A DNA stretch of 64,000 nucleotides from Desulfomonilia bacterium (GCA_036567785.1 DATCTV010000023.1:1-64000); one strand, 5' to 3'. Counted from the first letter of the stretch, positions 1-9,409 are shown. Made by a program: numbers and translations. Notes: a model not told the origin generated them from the letters alone.

Positions 1-77
1 TGTTTCGGGTTGAACATTTCAGACAGATCCTCCTTGAACAAACCCATCTGAACCTGCTCATCTTTCCTCGGTATCAT
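1..77 (-). CDS. Probable IS5-type transposase, N-terminus only (cut by window edge)
   Basis: The reverse strand has an ATG at 77 preceded by AGGAGG and an open frame of 25 codons running off the left edge. The peptide contains QMGLFKEDLSEMFNPK, resembling the start of IS5-group transposases, which often begin with a 'GLF ... NP(K/E)H-L' pattern just before the first conserved tryptophan block. The stretch is too short for a firm family call, and no terminal inverted repeat was identified in the non-coding stretch to its right (78-245). Confidence 0.42.
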   Translation of the reverse strand, partial: MIPRKDEQVQMGLFKEDLSEMFNPK

Positions 78-245
78 CTGCCCTCCTGAAAATCAAAATC
101 TGCAAGAAATCTATGCACATACTACCATTTTTATGCAGATAATAACATTTTAAAATGAGCTTTATGCCAATTATATCATGGGCTTAAGTGCTCCTTCAGG
201 GGGGACTAAATATTCTTCTCCGGTATCCGGTTTTAATGTTTTAAA

Positions 246-1565
246 TTAACCGCGTCCTATCCCGAAATATTCAAATCCCTTATCCTTGATCTCTTTAGGA
301 TCGAAGAGGTTTCTGCCGTCAAAGATTACAGGGGTCTTAAGGGTTTCTTTAATTCTGTCAAAGTCAGGGCTCTTGAACATGTTCCATTCCGTTATGATTG
401 CCAGTCCGTCGGCCCCTTCGAGCGCATTGTATGCATCTTTCGCATAGAATATTTTATCTTCGAATATCTTTTTTGTATTTTCAATGCCCTTGGGATCAAA
501 TGCCCTTACTTTCATCCCCTTTTCAAGAAGCATTTCTATAACATACAGGGCAGGGGATTCACGGACATCATCGGTCTTCGGCTTGAAGGTAAGCCCCCAG
601 ACAGCAAGTGTTTTTTTGGATGGGTCAGGGTAGTATGAAAGTATCTTGTCTGCAAAATATTTCATCTGGCGCTGGTTTGCACGCCATGTCGCCTCCGTTA
701 TTTCAAGAACATGGTCATAACTGCGTGATGTGGCGATAAGGGCCTGAACGTCCTTGGGGAAGCAGGAGCCGCCGAATCCCGGGCCTGCCAGCAGAAATCT
801 GGGTCCTATCCGGTCATCGGTACCCATGCCTTCCCTGACATGAGATATGTCGGCACCCATTTTATCGCAAAGTATCGAAAGCTCGTTTATGAATGACACC
901 TTTGTTGCAAGAAAGGCGTTTGCCGCATACTTGGAGAGTTCGGCGCTCTTAATATCCATTACAAGCATGGGATTGTTTGTCGTTCTGACAAACGGAATAT
1001 AAAGCTCTTTTAATATTGTCGCCGTCCTTACATTGTCGGTCCCAATCACAACACGGTCAGGCCTCATGAAATCCTGCACGGCGTTGCCTTCTTTCAGAAA
1101 CTCGGGGTTTGAAACAACGTCAAACTCGACACCACTCAAACCCCTGCTGTCAAGGCTTGTCCTGATTATGTCCCTGACCTTGTCCCCGGTACCGACTGGC
1201 ACGGTAGATTTGTCCACTATTATCTTATACTCGGTCATGATTTCACCTATCTGCTTTGCCACGCGCAGCACATAAGAAAGATCTGCCGAACCATCCTTAT
1301 CCTGCGGGGTGCCCACGCAGATAAAGCACAAAAGGCTGCTGTTGACGCCTTCAGCGAGGTCAAGAGTGAATCTAAGCCTGCCTTCATCCCTGTTCCTTAT
1401 GACCATGTCTTTAAGGCCGGGTTCATATATCGGGATTTCGCCCTTTTCCAGCAGATCTATCTTTTTCTTGTCCTCATCAACACAGATTATATCGTTTCCC
1501 ATTTCGGCAAGGCAGGCGCCTGTTACGAGACCGACATATCCTGATCCGATCATGCAGATTTTCAT
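246..1565 (-). CDS. ugd: UDP-glucose/GDP-mannose dehydrogenase family protein
   Basis: Cytosolic NAD-dependent nucleotide-sugar dehydrogenase, most likely oxidising UDP-glucose to UDP-glucuronate for surface polysaccharides. The 439-aa product opens directly with a Rossmann glycine motif (GSGYVGLVTG, residues 7-16), has STVPVGT at 120-126 and the active-site GGSCFPKD with the catalytic Cys at 268. The frame stays open for 48 codons further upstream, but the ATG at 1565 is chosen: it has a GGAGAG site just upstream and places the nucleotide fold at the N-terminus as in the family. It diverges from the CoA-ligase gene across about 87 bp. No sugar-transferase neighbours are present, so the exact substrate is inferred from family only. 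Confidence 0.93.
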   Translation of the reverse strand: MKICMIGSGYVGLVTGACLAEMGNDIICVDEDKKKIDLLEKGEIPIYEPGLKDMVIRNRDEGRLRFTLDLAEGVNSSLLCFICVGTPQDKDGSADLSYVLRVAKQIGEIMTEYKIIVDKSTVPVGTGDKVRDIIRTSLDSRGLSGVEFDVVSNPEFLKEGNAVQDFMRPDRVVIGTDNVRTATILKELYIPFVRTTNNPMLVMDIKSAELSKYAANAFLATKVSFINELSILCDKMGADISHVREGMGTDDRIGPRFLLAGPGFGGSCFPKDVQALIATSRSYDHVLEITEATWRANQRQMKYFADKILSYYPDPSKKTLAVWGLTFKPKTDDVRESPALYVIEMLLEKGMKVRAFDPKGIENTKKIFEDKIFYAKDAYNALEGADGLAIITEWNMFKSPDFDRIKETLKTPVIFDGRNLFDPKEIKDKGFEYFGIGRG

Positions 1566-1652
1566 GTTTTTCTCTCCTGCAAGGTTTGACTTGATTACCT
1601 TTTTTCTGTATCCACTTATATGGGTTTTCAAATATATTTCAAGGAGTTTAAA

Positions 1653-2945
1653 GTGTACTGGGACAAAAAAGCCGAAACCATGCCGAGAGCAGAACTTGAA
1701 GAGCTTCAACTGAAGAGACTGAAAGAAACAGTTAAGGCGGCATCAAATTCACCATTTTATCAGGACAAGGGCCTGTCGGATATAAAAATAAATACACTGG
1801 AAGACATTTCAAGGCTTCCATTTACCGTGAAGCAGGATTTGAGGGATTCCTACCCGTACAGAATGCTTTCCGTGCCTCTTGAGAAAGTGGTGAGACTCCA
1901 TTCTTCATCGGGCACCACGGGAATTCCCACAGTCGTCTATCACAGCAAGACCGACATTGATTTATGGGCGGAGCTTGTTGCTAGGTGTATGTATATGGCA
2001 GGTGTACGCAATAAAGATGTCTTTCTGAACATGATCGGATACGGCCTTTTTACAGGGGGATTGGGTTTCCATTACGGAGCGGAAAAAATAGGCTGCCTTA
2101 CAATTCCTTCGGGGCCGGGCAATACGAAGCGCCAGCTAAAATTCATGAAAGATTACGGTGTAACTGCAATTCATGTCATTCCAAGCTACGCGCTGCACCT
2201 TGCCGATACCCTTGAAAAGAATGGTGTCGATCCGAAAAAGGACTTTCCATATCTGAAATTTGCATTTGCCGGTGCGGAACCATACTCGGAAGAGACAAGA
2301 AAAAAGATCGAGGACTTTTTCGGCATAGATTGCTTCAATTCTTACGGGCTCTCTGAAATGTGCGGTCCCGGAGTCGCTTTCGAATGCCCGTATAAGAGCG
2401 GCATGCATATCTGGGAAGACTCGTTTTATGTCGAGATACTGGATCCTGTTACTCTCGAACCGGTCAAGACCGGTGAAACTGGTGAACTTGTGCTTACGCC
2501 GCTGACGCACGAGGCGATGCCTATTTTAAGATACCGTACAAAAGATCTGACAAGTATTGTTGAAGGTCAATGCGAATGCGGAAGGATACACCGCAGAATC
2601 AGTCGAATAACAGGAAGATCGGATGATATGATCATATTGAAGGGCGTCAATATCTTCCCTGTACAGATAGAAGAAGTGCTTATAGGCATCGAAGGGGTCA
2701 GGCGGAATTATCAGATTATCCTTATGAATAAAGGCCACAATGACCACATGATAGTAAAGGTTGAAGTGGATCAGGCTTTCTTTGAGGGCAACAAGGTGGT
2801 TCTGGCCTCATTAAGAAACAGGATTGTAAGGGAACTGCATGATGAGATACTGCTGACACCCGAAGTCGAACTCTGCGAACCCGACAGTCTGCCTTATAAT
2901 GAAGTTGGCAAGGCGGTCCGTGTGATTGATAACAGGAGTATATAA
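1653..2945 (+). CDS. paaK: Phenylacetate-CoA ligase family protein
   Basis: Adenylate-forming enzyme that would convert an aryl acid plus CoA and ATP to the CoA thioester. The 430-aa length matches PaaK. Visible motifs are the phosphate loop SSGTTG (85-90), YGLSEMCGPG, YRTKDL and the C-terminal hinge GRSDDMIILKG. A GTG start at 1653 is chosen because AAGGAG lies six bases upstream and the peptide then begins MYWDKKAE, as in the family; an in-frame ATG at 1620 has no such site. It stands alone, not next to other phenylacetate genes, so the substrate could be another aromatic acid. Many anaerobic proteobacteria carry several such ligases. Confidence 0.9.
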   Translation: MYWDKKAETMPRAELEELQLKRLKETVKAASNSPFYQDKGLSDIKINTLEDISRLPFTVKQDLRDSYPYRMLSVPLEKVVRLHSSSGTTGIPTVVYHSKTDIDLWAELVARCMYMAGVRNKDVFLNMIGYGLFTGGLGFHYGAEKIGCLTIPSGPGNTKRQLKFMKDYGVTAIHVIPSYALHLADTLEKNGVDPKKDFPYLKFAFAGAEPYSEETRKKIEDFFGIDCFNSYGLSEMCGPGVAFECPYKSGMHIWEDSFYVEILDPVTLEPVKTGETGELVLTPLTHEAMPILRYRTKDLTSIVEGQCECGRIHRRISRITGRSDDMIILKGVNIFPVQIEEVLIGIEGVRRNYQIILMNKGHNDHMIVKVEVDQAFFEGNKVVLASLRNRIVRELHDEILLTPEVELCEPDSLPYNEVGKAVRVIDNRSI

Positions 2946-3111
2946 TAAATAATCTCTTCCGCCGTCCGGCAGACTGAATTTGAATATGGCTTATTGAAGG
3001 GTCCATAAGAGGCCTTTTTATTGTCTCGCCGGAGGCACACCTTAACGTTTTATCACGATTCTCTTCATTTCGACGATATTGTCGCATCAACAAAAAATAT
3101 AAAAATAGGAA

Positions 3112-3140
3112 TTGACAAATAATATTATTACCAGTATGAT
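3112..3140 (+). promoter_or_regulatory. Sigma-70-type promoter for the pilus module
   Basis: TTGACA at 3112-3117 and TATGAT at 3135-3140 are separated by exactly 17 bases, in an AT-rich stretch 93 bases before the prepilin ATG. It is one of the closest matches to the housekeeping consensus in the window. The predicted start near 3147 would give a leader of about 85 bases, ending in a G-rich ribosome binding site. Confidence 0.72.
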
Positions 3141-3232
3141 ATAGAATATTAGAAATAAGTTAAGTTGTCATTTGTAGGCGTTGGTAATATCTGCCATTTG
3201 GATTTTTTTAATTATTTATGGGGGGGGTGCAA

Positions 3233-3919
3233 ATGTCCAAAGGAATGACTCTGATAGAGTTCATTATCGTTTTGCTGCTGGGATCGCTGATATTGCTTTC
3301 GGTTTCAAGCTTATATATTGCCGTGGCATGGGCTTATGGTTCACAGAGATCTGACTGGATATGCATGCAGTCATTAAGAACTGCAATGCATATACTTGAC
3401 AGGGATATTGAGGAATGCGCCTACCTGCTTCCCCGTGATCTGAAAGTTGTATTCAGCGGCGATAAATTGTTTATTGCCGGACTTACTGCAACTAATGATA
3501 ACAAGGGTCTTTCAATAAATTCATCATATGCTCCGCCATATTATTCAACCGTATCATCAGTAAATAAAGATTCAATAGTGCTGGATACATTGGATATTGA
3601 TACAGACGGTAAGCCTGATTACATTGCCGGCCAGGGAATTATAAGCGACAGCGGAGCTTATGAAATCATGAACAATTATTCAAGGGGAAACACCCCGATA
3701 CCTCTTAAAGGAGGAACTCCGAAAGCCGGCGACAGGACAGTACCTGCAGTTTTGTATCAGGTTACGGGAGAGGGTCTTTACAGGAACAATCAGCTTATAT
3801 CGGAAAATATCACAGGACTTTCAGTAGAACACTCAGGCGGTGAAATTAAAATAATTATGAGGGCAAGAAGAAATGAGACAGCAAAAGAGATCAGCTTTAA
3901 TTACAGCCTCGGAGAATGA
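3233..3919 (+). CDS. PilW-like type IV minor prepilin
   Basis: 228-aa protein beginning with a short class III leader: MSKG followed by MTLIEF and about 20 hydrophobic residues. This is the prepilin peptidase site (Gly -1, Glu +5) plus the N-terminal helix of pilins and pseudopilins. The start at 3233 is chosen over an in-frame ATG at 3218 because a seven-G run lies five bases before it. The body has no obvious enzymatic motif and resembles PilW-type minor pilins, which act in the inner membrane to prime pilus assembly and carry the tip. Its 3' end overlaps the next gene by 47 bp, suggesting translational coupling. A type II secretion pseudopilin is the main alternative. Confidence 0.75.
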   Translation: MSKGMTLIEFIIVLLLGSLILLSVSSLYIAVAWAYGSQRSDWICMQSLRTAMHILDRDIEECAYLLPRDLKVVFSGDKLFIAGLTATNDNKGLSINSSYAPPYYSTVSSVNKDSIVLDTLDIDTDGKPDYIAGQGIISDSGAYEIMNNYSRGNTPIPLKGGTPKAGDRTVPAVLYQVTGEGLYRNNQLISENITGLSVEHSGGEIKIIMRARRNETAKEISFNYSLGE

Positions 3920-6017
3920 AGGCTGGGTTCTTGTTTATACCCTTGTCTTCCTGATTCTGATCCTGTCGATATCGGCATCGGCTTATGCGGTTGCAAGGTT
4001 CAGACTGGCAACAGGGGCAGGATTTGAACATATTCTCGAAGGTTCCGGGATTGAAGACAGCGGGTGCACAATAAATCATTACAGACTGCCCGCGCCTGAA
4101 GGATGGGACCACATGGTTTTCAAGACAGATATCATTGAAAAGAAATATGGAAGCGGAAAGAATGAATATTACTGGCAATCTGAAAAGGCAAACAATAGTT
4201 GTCACATGAAAGAAGATATAAAACTTACATGCAGCAGACCCTACATTCTCTTTCTTGTACAGGACTCTGAAAGTCTTATGCAGGCCAGTGGAAGCGACTA
4301 TGATGAGAGCACGGTTTATTTTAAGAACAAGAAAGGGGAAATTTCCATTTCAGACTTCATTATTAAAGATGGAGATTATGTAAACACCGGTGATGGTACA
4401 TATTTCAAGGGTTCATATGGAAACTCACACTTTAAGGCGCCTGCCTCAGATTTGAGCGGATGCTCAGGTTCAATGCCGATTTCGACGCTTTATATGCAGG
4501 TCATGCGGGAAATTGCGGGTTCAGTAAGCATTTCAGAGGCGGCTCTTGCATCGGTTACAAAAGGGATAACCGTACCCTTCGGGGAGGAAAGAGACAAACT
4601 TATCAAGATGCTGAACAAGATCAGTTTCAATGATGACAAGGCGAGACTTGCGAAATCTCTTTACGGGATTGTCGAAAAGTTTCCTGAAGAATGCGCAACA
4701 ACAAGGCATATAGTTTTTTTAACCGACGGTCTGGCCAGGGATGACGGAGATATTCCGCTCTGGCTGAGAGATTATGACGGGGATCTGAATTCCGGTGATA
4801 CACATATTTCAGGAGCGGGTTCTCACTGTCTTGATGATGTTAGCTGTTATTCGGCATCCAAGAATATTTTCGTGCATATACTGGGGCCTCAAACCGATTT
4901 CCTTGAAGCAGTGGTTCTCAAAGGAAAAGGCAAATATATGCCCGGTGTGAATGACCTTATTACGGAAACACCTTTTACCGGTACCATGCCGCTTGAAAGA
5001 AAAGACAAAACGGTGTTTCTTGAAAACAGGTTCGGCCGTTTAAATCCGTCATGGGTTAACAGAAATGGATCAAAATATTACAGGATCAGTTCAACCGGTG
5101 AGTTAATCCAGTCCCAGGCCTTTGATTATCCCGGACCGGCGGAATCCGTATATAACGAGGGAGATAACCTCTATGTCTCAACCTCAGGAAATTCAATAAG
5201 TCTGATAGACCTGGCATCAGGCAGTCTTATATGGTCTGTCAAGGGTCCGGGAGGCCGGATAAGAAGTACCGGTGGACATGTAGTGGCAGGACCTTCTTCC
5301 GATGGCAGCCTGTTCTGCTTTAGAAACACACCGGAGTTGGCCTGGAAATCAAATGCGGATTTGTTCGACGTTTCAGAAAATATGGTATTTCTTGCAAAAA
5401 ACAATAATGTGCAAGCCTTGGAACTTTCTTCAGGCAACAAGTTGTTCAGCGTGAGCCTTGGCGAAAAGATCACAACCATCAATTATGATCCTAATGAATC
5501 ACTGGTTTATGCAGGGACATCACACGGAAAAATATTCATACTGACTCCTGAACTGATTACCAGATACGTAATAGCAGCCGGGGTAACGGATGAAATCCTT
5601 GATGTCCACTCATATACATTCAGAAAATCCCTTTTCCTATGCGGCTGTACGAAGGATACGGTTTTCTGTACGAATATGCAGAAGCCTTTATGGTCACAAA
5701 AAATCGAGAACCCTGAAATTATCCGGATGCTGATAATGGATGGCAGGGTTTATTTAGTCCATTTTTCAGAAGGAAGTCCCTGTGGAGGAATAGATACCGG
5801 ATATTCGTATCTGAGCATATATGAAGCGGGAACCGGAAAATTCATATCAAAAGAAATTATCTGCAGCGGAAGGTCGTTTGGCCCTCTTATAGACACAAAG
5901 AACAGGAAGCTGGTTTTCTCGAGCTATGACATGAAAATATATGAGCACGATTATTCAGGTTTGCATGGTGCTAAAACATGCTTCCTCGGTACAAGATTGC
6001 GCGGAAAGGAAATATAA
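3873..6017 (+). CDS. PilX-anchored VWA/PQQ-propeller protein, PilY1-like pilus tip adhesin candidate
   Basis: 714-aa exported or membrane-anchored protein. Residues about 15-45 (NEGWVLVYT followed by a hydrophobic stretch) look like the start of a PilX-type minor pilin. Residues about 115-370 resemble a von Willebrand A domain: the strand ILFLVQDSESLM sits where the metal site should be, but the DxSxS pattern is degenerate, and a later strand reads HIVFLTDG. From about 400 to 670 come repeated blade-like segments (NSISLIDLASGSLIWSVKG and similar) typical of PQQ-type beta-propellers. PilY1 adhesins combine a VWA region with a C-terminal propeller; here both appear joined to a minor-pilin anchor in one chain. 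It overlaps the PilW-like gene and ends eight bases from the convergent regulator gene. Confidence 0.68.
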   Translation: MRQQKRSALITASENEGWVLVYTLVFLILILSISASAYAVARFRLATGAGFEHILEGSGIEDSGCTINHYRLPAPEGWDHMVFKTDIIEKKYGSGKNEYYWQSEKANNSCHMKEDIKLTCSRPYILFLVQDSESLMQASGSDYDESTVYFKNKKGEISISDFIIKDGDYVNTGDGTYFKGSYGNSHFKAPASDLSGCSGSMPISTLYMQVMREIAGSVSISEAALASVTKGITVPFGEERDKLIKMLNKISFNDDKARLAKSLYGIVEKFPEECATTRHIVFLTDGLARDDGDIPLWLRDYDGDLNSGDTHISGAGSHCLDDVSCYSASKNIFVHILGPQTDFLEAVVLKGKGKYMPGVNDLITETPFTGTMPLERKDKTVFLENRFGRLNPSWVNRNGSKYYRISSTGELIQSQAFDYPGPAESVYNEGDNLYVSTSGNSISLIDLASGSLIWSVKGPGGRIRSTGGHVVAGPSSDGSLFCFRNTPELAWKSNADLFDVSENMVFLAKNNNVQALELSSGNKLFSVSLGEKITTINYDPNESLVYAGTSHGKIFILTPELITRYVIAAGVTDEILDVHSYTFRKSLFLCGCTKDTVFCTNMQKPLWSQKIENPEIIRMLIMDGRVYLVHFSEGSPCGGIDTGYSYLSIYEAGTGKFISKEIICSGRSFGPLIDTKNRKLVFSSYDMKIYEHDYSGLHGAKTCFLGTRLRGKEI

Positions 6018-6025
6018 ACGAATTC

Positions 6026-7381
6026 TCAGACTGTTTTTTCGTTTATATTAATGTTGTACTTCTTGATCTTGTAATGCATTACGCGCCTTGATATGCCCAG
6101 TGTTTTTGCCGCTTCGTTCTGAACCCATCTGGACTTTTTCAAGGCGTCAATGACCATATCCTTTTCCGTCTCCTCCAGCTTGTTAAGGCTATCGTCAAAC
6201 ACTTCTTCAGGTTCGCAGATTCCTGAAATGAGAAGGTCGTCTCTGGTGATGATGTCGTTGCTGCACAGAACAACTGCCGATTGTACCGTGTTTTTGAGCT
6301 CCCTGACGTTTCCAGGCCAGTGATGTTTTTTCATGATCTCAAGTGCGTCCTTTGATATGCCGAGGATATGTTTGCCGGTTTTCTGGGAAAACTCATTGAC
6401 AAATATCTGGACCAGACCCGGTATATCCTCAGTCCTTTCTCTTAGAGGGGGAATGTCGATATTAATGACTTTGAGTCTGTAGTAAAGATCTTCCCTGAAA
6501 GAGCCGCTTTTTACAAGCGACATCAGGTCTGCATTTGTGGCGGCGATAACCCTGATATCCGAATGTTTCTGAGTGACATCGCCTACACGGCGGAACTCTC
6601 CATACTCGATAACCCTTAGCAGCCTGTTCTGGAGTTCGGGAGATATGTTACCTATCTCGTCAAGGAACAGCGTCCCTTTGTCCGCCTCTTCGATAATTCC
6701 TGTCTTGTCTTTTATTGCGCCGGTGAAAGCACCCTTGACATAACCGAACATCTCGGATTCGATAAGCCCTGAAGGTGTCGCCCCGCAGTCCATGATTACG
6801 AAGTTTCTGGCTGCACGTTTGCTCTCGCTGTGGATAAGCCTTGCAATAAGCTCTTTGCCTGTCCCTGATTCACCTGTGATAAGCACCGTGGCATCGGTTG
6901 AACTTACCTGTTTTGCGAGGCGTACGACATGGTTCATTGAATGGCTGACCGCATATATCGGACTGTCGGACGAGAGCTCCACTTTTTTTTCCAGCGCACG
7001 AACCCTCTGTTTAAGTTCCTGTTTATCAAGAGCTCTGTTCAGTTTGGCAATAAGTTCTGCAGGGTTGAAAGGCTTGAGAATATAATCGTATGCACCCTGT
7101 TTCATTGCTTCAACCGCGCTGGAAATTGTGCCGTGGGCTGTAAGTATGATCACCTCGATGTCAGGATCCAGTTCCTTGGCCTCGTTAAGGACGGTAATAC
7201 CGTCTTTCTCCGGCATCTTCATATCAGTCAGCAGCACGCAGGCATTGCCGTTTTTAATCGCTTCGAGTGCGCTGTCCGGTTTGGTAAAACCCTTCACATT
7301 ATAACCCTTGGTCTCGAGACGGGTAATCAGTACCTCAACAATATTTGGTTCATCATCCAGTATGATGATTTCAGGGTTCAT
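6026..7381 (-). CDS. NtrC-family sigma-54-dependent response regulator (GlrR/QseF-like position)
   Basis: 451-aa activator. A receiver domain (1-120) has acidic residues D9/D10, the phosphoacceptor D53, T81 and K103. A central AAA+ domain has Walker A GESGTGKE (170-177), the sigma-54 contact loop GAFTGA and Walker B LFLDEIG. A Fis-type helix-turn-helix lies at the C-terminus (AAKTLGISRRVMHYK). It would bind enhancer sites and open sigma-54 promoters once phosphorylated. Its start overlaps the stop of the lipoprotein gene by four bases, and the kinase lies one gene further upstream, so it is the third gene of a translationally coupled operon. Confidence 0.95.
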   Translation of the reverse strand: MNPEIIILDDEPNIVEVLITRLETKGYNVKGFTKPDSALEAIKNGNACVLLTDMKMPEKDGITVLNEAKELDPDIEVIILTAHGTISSAVEAMKQGAYDYILKPFNPAELIAKLNRALDKQELKQRVRALEKKVELSSDSPIYAVSHSMNHVVRLAKQVSSTDATVLITGESGTGKELIARLIHSESKRAARNFVIMDCGATPSGLIESEMFGYVKGAFTGAIKDKTGIIEEADKGTLFLDEIGNISPELQNRLLRVIEYGEFRRVGDVTQKHSDIRVIAATNADLMSLVKSGSFREDLYYRLKVINIDIPPLRERTEDIPGLVQIFVNEFSQKTGKHILGISKDALEIMKKHHWPGNVRELKNTVQSAVVLCSNDIITRDDLLISGICEPEEVFDDSLNKLEETEKDMVIDALKKSRWVQNEAAKTLGISRRVMHYKIKKYNININEKTV

Positions 7382-7974
7382 TTTCTAAGACCTCTTTTCC
7401 TCTCAGACTTCTCAATAATCTCTTCAAGTTTATTGAGTTTGAACTTAAGTTCTTTCTTCTCCTCTGCAAGAATCGCTATAAGTTCTTCCTTCTGAGCCAA
7501 TATTCTTTCAGTTTCCTTCAATCTCTTCTCATCTTCCTTATGGGTCTTCTCCAGTTCCGCCCTGTCATTGAGGCATTTCGTATTCTTGTTCTGGAGAAAG
7601 TCGATATCCTTGTTCCTTTCGCCGATGATCTCGACAAGTGAAATGATATAGCCGGCATCGACCTTCAGATCCCTTGAAACGTCGGGGTCATTCCTGATGG
7701 CCATTAAAGCAGCCTTTGTTTCAGCTGTTGAATATTCTTCTGTTATAATCGAGTTCATAATCAAAATGATCTTTTTTCTTGCCTCGATATCAGGATGGTC
7801 AATGGGAATATCCAGTGATGCTGTCGATTTAAGCGCTTTACCTGCAGCAATACTGTCCTCGGCTGTTACTATCTCCTGCGGCAGCAGCGGAGCGCAACCG
7901 GCAAGTATCAGTTCAAGCACCGACAGGAATACTGAAATAAAACAAGCTGCCCTTTCCAACCCTGCTCTGCGCAT
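7378..7974 (-). CDS. QseG-like lipoprotein between kinase and regulator
   Basis: 198-aa protein with a signal peptide ending in the lipobox LAGC at about residues 23-26, then a helical domain and, from about 140 on, a long charged coiled coil ending in KRGLRK. The ATG at 7974 is chosen because GGAGGAA lies just upstream and the signal peptide then starts cleanly; the open frame extends 56 codons further but only antisense-free within the kinase gene. It overlaps the end of the kinase gene by 62 bp and the regulator start by 4 bp. In enterobacteria the lipoprotein QseG sits in exactly this position and activates its kinase from the membrane. Function here is inferred from gene order, since sequence similarity could not be tested. 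Confidence 0.72.
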   Translation of the reverse strand: MRRAGLERAACFISVFLSVLELILAGCAPLLPQEIVTAEDSIAAGKALKSTASLDIPIDHPDIEARKKIILIMNSIITEEYSTAETKAALMAIRNDPDVSRDLKVDAGYIISLVEIIGERNKDIDFLQNKNTKCLNDRAELEKTHKEDEKRLKETERILAQKEELIAILAEEKKELKFKLNKLEEIIEKSERKRGLRK

Positions 7975-9361
7975 GTATCTTTCCTCCGTGCGTCTCCACA
8001 ATATGTTTGGCGATTGCAAGTCCCAGGCCGATTCCGCTGTGACCTCTGGTAGTCCTGGATTGATAAAACTTTTCAAAAATGAGAGGTATGTCTTCCTCTG
8101 GAATACCCTTTCCATGATCCTGGACTTCAATGATAAAATCATTTCCCTTGCGGCTGAGTCTTATTTCAACTCTTCCACCGTCTTCCGAATATTTGATTGC
8201 ATTGTGGGTCAGATTTGTCAACACCTGCAGGATCTTATTTTTATCCACATTTGCCATACATGCTGAATCGGGATTCCTGAATATCAGGTCTATGCCTTTA
8301 TTCTGAGAATAAGGCATAATTTCTGTAACGAATTCGGATATTATAATCCTTAAATCATTCGGCTGAAGGTCAAGTCTCAATAATCCGGCTTCAAGTCTGG
8401 ACATGTCCAGCAGCTCATTTATTATCTGCAGCAGCCTGTTTATTCCCTGATCCATTATCGAGATAAGTCTTTTCTGCTTTCCGTCAAGTTCACCGCCAAT
8501 GCCGTCCATAAGAAGGCTGGCAGCTTCCTTCATCGATGTGAGAGGTGTTTTCAGCTCATGAGAAACAATTGAGATAAATTCTGATTTCATGTCATCGAGC
8601 TCTTTCAGCCGCGTAGCCATCTTGTTGAACGATTCCGCAAGTTTGCCAAGCTCGTCTTTTGAATCAATAGGAATCCTGTATGTAAAATCACCCTCTGAGA
8701 TGTGTCTTGTCCCTGTGTTAATAAGACCTATTTCTTTGGATATGCCGATATAGATTATCAAAGGGATGAACAGTCCGAGAGCAAGGGCTGTTATAAATGA
8801 CCACCATGTTATGGTCACCACCTTTTCTCCAAGTGTTTTAAGTTTGAAAATCTTTTCGTCAATCGACTTTACAGCATTCTGTCTGACAGTCTTTGCGGTC
8901 TCGACAAGTTCATCGATGATTTTATCGTTTTTTTCAAACATCTTATCTATCAGCCTGGGGTCTGATGGTATGTTCTGAGCTTCAAGATAGTAAGCCTTGA
9001 TGAAGTCATTCCATCTGGTTTCGGAAATCTTTATCAATTCAGCCTCTTTGCTGTCGTAAGCGACTTTGCTGCCTTTCAAATATGAGAAAGCATTTGAAAT
9101 CTCTGTGGCATTCTCCTTGACAGTACCCATATACGAAGGGTCCTGAAGCAGAATATACTTGCGGGATGCCTCGTCAAGGTTGATAAGGCACTGATTCAAG
9201 GTTTCGCCGGTGTCCTTTTTTTTGTAGTCAAGACTGTACACCTCGGCCGTCACGCCTCCGAGGCTTGAAGAAACATAAAGCAGTAATATACATAGGCCCA
9301 ATATTACTACCAGATAGACCATAAAGGTCATTGCAAGTTTTTCACGCAATCCAATTTTCAT
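7913..9361 (-). CDS. Membrane sensor histidine kinase (GlrK/QseE-like architecture)
   Basis: 482-aa inner-membrane kinase. TM helix 1 spans about 11-31, an all-helical periplasmic sensor about 32-180, TM helix 2 about 184-207, and a HAMP linker about 208-260. A HisKA domain has the phosphoaccepting H268 in SIVSHELKTP, and the ATPase domain has the N box NAIKYS, G1 DHGKGIP, F box FEKFYQ and G2 GIGLGLAI. The start at 9361 places the first TM near the N-terminus; the frame opens at 9400, and neither site has a strong ribosome binding site, so the start is uncertain. It is the first gene of the kinase-lipoprotein-regulator operon. Confidence 0.93.
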   Translation of the reverse strand: MKIGLREKLAMTFMVYLVVILGLCILLLYVSSSLGGVTAEVYSLDYKKKDTGETLNQCLINLDEASRKYILLQDPSYMGTVKENATEISNAFSYLKGSKVAYDSKEAELIKISETRWNDFIKAYYLEAQNIPSDPRLIDKMFEKNDKIIDELVETAKTVRQNAVKSIDEKIFKLKTLGEKVVTITWWSFITALALGLFIPLIIYIGISKEIGLINTGTRHISEGDFTYRIPIDSKDELGKLAESFNKMATRLKELDDMKSEFISIVSHELKTPLTSMKEAASLLMDGIGGELDGKQKRLISIMDQGINRLLQIINELLDMSRLEAGLLRLDLQPNDLRIIISEFVTEIMPYSQNKGIDLIFRNPDSACMANVDKNKILQVLTNLTHNAIKYSEDGGRVEIRLSRKGNDFIIEVQDHGKGIPEEDIPLIFEKFYQSRTTRGHSGIGLGLAIAKHIVETHGGKIHAQSRVGKGSLFYFSIPVGA

Positions 9362-9409
9362 AGAATGATAATAATTATATTCTTTTAGCCCTGATGGCAA
9401 GTCTGAGTT

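Noticed and set aside
1620-1652. Upstream ATG start for the CoA ligase
   Set aside because: No ribosome binding site, and it adds residues absent from the family; the GTG at 1653 has AAGGAG six bases upstream.
2987-3020. Possible terminator after the CoA ligase gene (CTTAT/ATAAG followed by CTTTTTA)
   Set aside because: The stem has only five pairs with a ten-base loop; too weak to annotate.
4246-4300. Intact metal-binding MIDAS site in the 714-aa pilus protein
   Set aside because: The segment reads DSESL, so the second and third positions of DxSxS are not conserved; only a degenerate VWA-like fold is claimed.
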